From Deltaproteobacteria bacterium (GTDB lineage: Bacteria; Desulfobacterota_B; Binatia; UBA9968): a stretch of DNA of 7,585 nucleotides. The stretch covers positions 1-7,585 of the forward strand of contig JACPSF010000296.1 in assembly GCA_016193385.1 (NCBI GenBank), read 5' to 3'. Position 1 is the first letter of the stretch. Each line of letters opens with the position of its first letter. The translations under genes and the position numbers were made by a program. Positions 5,394-7,585 of this stretch are shown here, piece after piece. The notes below the pieces were generated by a model that ran no database searches, had not been told where the DNA came from, and was given only the letters and a program-made list of their open reading frames with translations.

Positions 5394-6803
5394 ATGACTC
5401 TCAGTGCCAAAGTAGGAGATACGATTCGAAAGTACGGCATGTTTCAGCGCGGAGACAAGGTTTTGGTGGCGGTCTCCGGGGGAGCGGATTCGGTCGCGCT
5501 GCTCCGTCTCTTGGCTGACCTGAGGGGAGAGTTGGGTCTCGCTCTGGAAGTTGCCCATCTCGAGCATGGGATTCGCGGCGACGAGGCCCGCGAGGATGCT
5601 CTCTTTGTAGCCCGGCTGGCGGAAGAATTTTCGCTTCCGTTTCATTTCCGCAAGGTGGATCTGCCGCGGATCAGAAAAACCAGCGGCGGGGGGAATCTCG
5701 AGGCTATGGCGAGAAAGGAAAGGTACGACTTTTTCGGCGCTCTGGCTCGAGAGCGCGGGATTCGGCAAGTAGCGACAGCGCATACTCGGGACGATCAGGT
5801 GGAGACCCTTCTCATGTGGCTGCTGCGGGGAAGCGGAGGGCGGGGATTGGGCGCGATTCCCCCGATCCGGAGATTGGATGCCAAAGGAGAGGGCCTCTGG
5901 CTGGTCCGGCCGATGATCGAAACATCCAGGCAGGAGGTTATCGGTTATCTCACGGCGCAGGGGTTTTCCTATCGGACCGATCGCACCAATCTCGATCGCA
6001 CGCGCCTGCGCAATTGGATCCGGCTTGAGCTGTTGCCCCAGCTCAGAGCCAGGTTGGACCCCCGCCTCGATGCGCGTCTGGCGCAGGCGGCCGACCTCTT
6101 GCGCGAAGAAGAAGAGGTCTTAAACCTCCTGACCGAAGAGCGCTTTGAACAAGCGGCGCGCGCAGGAGATCTCGTGCGCGATGCGGTCTTGCGCGAGAGC
6201 AAAGCCGTGCAGCGCCGACTCATCCGCCTATGGCTCGAGCGCACGGCAGGGAATCTCAAGGGGATCGGCTTTTACCATGTCGAAAAAATGCTTCGCTTCA
6301 TCGCTGATGGCCCATCGCAGGGCCGCCTTTCCATCCCCGGCGGGTGGGATTTCGTAAAAGAGTACGCCGTGCTTCGCCTGGAAAAAAAACGGCACAAGCC
6401 GGACCGGCTCAGTTACAGCTATCCATTGCCGCATCAAGGGGAGCTCATGATCCCCGAGGCCGGCGTGAAGCTTAAGAGTTCGTGCCATCCCTGCACTCCT
6501 CCGGCCCGGCCGAGGAACAACCTTGAGGCTGTCTTCGATCTGGCTCTCCTCCCGGAGTTCCTGGAGGTGCGCAACTTCCGCCACGGGGATCGCTTCCGCC
6601 CGCTGGGGATGGGCGGGCGCAAGAAGGTGAAAGAGCTGTTTATTGAGAAACGGGTCCCTTTGTCGGCGCGCTCCGCTTATCCCCTGGTTCTGGCGGGAGA
6701 GGAGATCCTCTGGATTCCCGGCTATGGTAGGAGCGCCGTGGCGGCGGTGAGCCCTGGCACGCGCGCGCTGTTGCGGGTGGAGCTGGTGTCGCCGGCGGAC
6801 TAA
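5394..6803 (+). CDS. tilS: tRNA(Ile)-lysidine synthase TilS
   Basis: A 469-residue ATP-dependent enzyme that joins lysine to C34 of the CAU-anticodon tRNA-Ile, making lysidine so that the tRNA reads AUA as isoleucine; it is essential in most bacteria. The N-terminal PP-loop ATPase motif SGGADS is at residues 28-33, followed by LEHGIRGDEAREDALFVARL, NLEAMARKERYDFF, and ATAHTRDDQVETLLMWLLRGSG, all TilS hallmarks. A central helical tRNA-binding region follows, and the C-terminal domain begins with FRHGDRFRPLGMGG (from residue 395), then KVKELFIEKRVPLSARSAYPLV and WIPGYGRSA. Length is typical. The frame is open back to a TTG at 5328, but ATG 5394 gives the usual short lead-in to the PP-loop. There is no clear Shine-Dalgarno site. 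It is divergent from the phosphatase operon and followed after 96 bases by ftsH. Confidence 0.95.
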   Translation: MTLSAKVGDTIRKYGMFQRGDKVLVAVSGGADSVALLRLLADLRGELGLALEVAHLEHGIRGDEAREDALFVARLAEEFSLPFHFRKVDLPRIRKTSGGGNLEAMARKERYDFFGALARERGIRQVATAHTRDDQVETLLMWLLRGSGGRGLGAIPPIRRLDAKGEGLWLVRPMIETSRQEVIGYLTAQGFSYRTDRTNLDRTRLRNWIRLELLPQLRARLDPRLDARLAQAADLLREEEEVLNLLTEERFEQAARAGDLVRDAVLRESKAVQRRLIRLWLERTAGNLKGIGFYHVEKMLRFIADGPSQGRLSIPGGWDFVKEYAVLRLEKKRHKPDRLSYSYPLPHQGELMIPEAGVKLKSSCHPCTPPARPRNNLEAVFDLALLPEFLEVRNFRHGDRFRPLGMGGRKKVKELFIEKRVPLSARSAYPLVLAGEEILWIPGYGRSAVAAVSPGTRALLRVELVSPAD

Positions 6804-6807
6804 CCGT

Positions 6808-6840
6808 AGCATCGCGTATATATTGCAGCATCGGGTATAT
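6808..6840. repeat. Two 14-bp direct repeats between tilS and ftsH
   Basis: AGCATCGCGTATAT (6808-6821) and AGCATCGGGTATAT (6827-6840) match at 13 of 14 bases with a 19-base period. They begin 4 bases after the tilS stop. Spacing near two helical turns would let a protein bind both on about the same face, so an operator for ftsH is possible; there is no direct evidence. Confidence 0.55.
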
Positions 6841-6868
6841 TGAACTAACTCTTTGTCTGTGTTAATCT
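6840..6868 (+). promoter_or_regulatory. Weak candidate promoter of ftsH
   Basis: TTGAAC (6840-6845; 4 of 6) and TAATCT (6863-6868; 3 of 6) with a 17-base spacer, just after the direct repeats. ftsH could equally be transcribed by read-through from tilS, since no terminator is seen between them. Confidence 0.22.
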
Positions 6869-6886
6869 TTTTTGTCTTAGGTTCAT

Positions 6887-6893
6887 ACGGAGG
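6887..6893 (+). promoter_or_regulatory. Shine-Dalgarno that sets a TTG start for ftsH
   Basis: ACGGAGG ends 6 bases before TTG 6900 and 15 bases before ATG 6909. The spacing is ideal for TTG and too long for ATG, so translation probably starts at 6900. Confidence 0.7.
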
Positions 6894-6899
6894 TTGGGC

Positions 6900-7585
6900 T
6901 TGAATCAGATGTCCAAAAATTTAGCCCTGTGGTTGGTTTTGGGGCTTATTTTTCTCCTGCTCTTTAACGTGTTTAACAAGCAGCACGGGAGAGAACCGGA
7001 AATTGTCTTCAGCGAATTCGTGAGCGCGGTGGAAAAGGGCGATGTCCTGGAGGTAACGATCCAGGGACACAATATCCAGGGAAAATACAAGACCGGGGAA
7101 CGTTTTCGAACCTTTGCTGCCAATGATCCCGAGCTCGTCAAGACGCTGCGGGAGAAAAAGGTCCGGATCGCCGCCAAACCGGAAGACGAATCTCCGTGGT
7201 ACATGGTCCTCCTGGTGAACTGGTTTCCTATGCTCCTGCTTATCGGCGTCTGGATATTTTTCATGCGCCAGATGCAGGTCGGAGGGGGCAAGGCGATGTC
7301 ATTTGGCAAGAGCCGAGCCAAACTCCTGACCGAGAATCAGCACCGGGTGACCTTCGGCGACGTGGCCGGCGTGGATGAGGCGAAGGAGGAGTTGCAAGAG
7401 ATCATCGCCTTTTTGAAGGACCCGAAGAAGTTTACCAAGCTCGGCGGCAGGATTCCCAAGGGGTGCCTGCTTGTCGGTCCTCCCGGAACGGGGAAGACGC
7501 TGTTGGCGCGGGCCATCGCGGGAGAGGCTGGCGTGCCGTTCTTCAGCATCAGCGGGTCGGATTTTGTCGAGATGTTTGTCGGTGT
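6900..7585 (+). CDS. ftsH: ATP-dependent zinc metalloprotease FtsH, N-terminal part, truncated by window end
   Basis: The first 228 codons of FtsH, the membrane-anchored AAA+ protease that degrades misassembled membrane proteins and some short-lived regulators. From TTG 6900 the protein begins [13 protein letters not shown]. Membrane segment 1 spans about residues 8-25, an extracytoplasmic domain about 26-97, and membrane segment 2 about 101-123, followed by a glycine-rich linker ([11 protein letters not shown]). Then comes the AAA+ module: [23 protein letters not shown], and Walker A GPPGTGKT at residues 193-200, close to its position in E. coli FtsH. Walker B, the second region of homology and the HEXXH zinc protease motif lie beyond the window. 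A cysteine stands in [10 protein letters not shown] where valine is usual. ATG 6909 is an alternative start, but the Shine-Dalgarno spacing and N-terminal MNQ...KNLALW style favour TTG. Confidence 0.95.
   Translation, partial: MNQMSKNLALWLVLGLIFLLLFNVFNKQHGREPEIVFSEFVSAVEKGDVLEVTIQGHNIQGKYKTGERFRTFAANDPELVKTLREKKVRIAAKPEDESPWYMVLLVNWFPMLLLIGVWIFFMRQMQVGGGKAMSFGKSRAKLLTENQHRVTFGDVAGVDEAKEELQEIIAFLKDPKKFTKLGGRIPKGCLLVGPPGTGKTLLARAIAGEAGVPFFSISGSDFVEMFVG

Noticed and set aside
6228..6812. Minus-strand open frame of 194 codons opposite tilS
   Set aside because: Antisense shadow; the plus-strand frame holds conserved TilS C-terminal motifs throughout.

Overview
This window is a gene-dense piece of a bacterial chromosome carrying housekeeping genes plus one small accessory insertion. 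The neighbour pair tilS then ftsH, and an FtsH that appears to start at TTG with a [12 protein letters not shown] N-terminus, resemble Desulfobacterota (Deltaproteobacteria) and uncultivated relatives such as Binatota, NC10 or Rokubacteria. That placement is an impression from protein style and moderately high GC, not a phylogeny. I see no tRNA, rRNA, CRISPR array, transposase or integrase.

Layout, left to right: the 3' end of a class I (Fe-S) fumarate hydratase (+) followed by a probable terminator; a two-domain rhodanese-type sulfurtransferase (-); divergent from it across only 39 bp, an exported or membrane-anchored CrtC/AttH-like lipocalin-fold protein (+); a compact Phd/YefM antitoxin plus small putative RelE/ParE-like toxin module (+); a decayed second copy of the C-terminus of the CrtC-like protein (+); then, convergent to it, a two-gene operon on the minus strand (MtnX-like HAD phosphatase, then a class III PLP aminotransferase, translationally coupled); then divergently tilS (+) and the first 686 bp of ftsH (+), which runs off the window.

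The most unusual structure is at 2389-3283. The toxin-antitoxin module lies between the intact 3' end of the CrtC-like gene and a second, diverged copy of that same 3' end (21 of 30 residues identical). Short imperfect direct repeats lie at both edges. This looks either like a tandem paralogue mostly lost at a toxin-antitoxin insertion site, or like a small cassette that entered at a gene 3' end and left a displaced remnant. A second pattern is that promoter-like elements for the rhodanese, phosphatase, tilS and antitoxin genes lie so close to the start codons that leaderless or very short-leader transcripts are predicted. Those starts lack good Shine-Dalgarno sites, whereas the operon-internal aminotransferase and ftsH have strong ones.

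Most genes here are metabolic or housekeeping (TCA cycle, sulfur transfer, tRNA-Ile lysidinylation, membrane protein quality control). The phosphatase-aminotransferase pair may act in sequence in an unidentified pathway.
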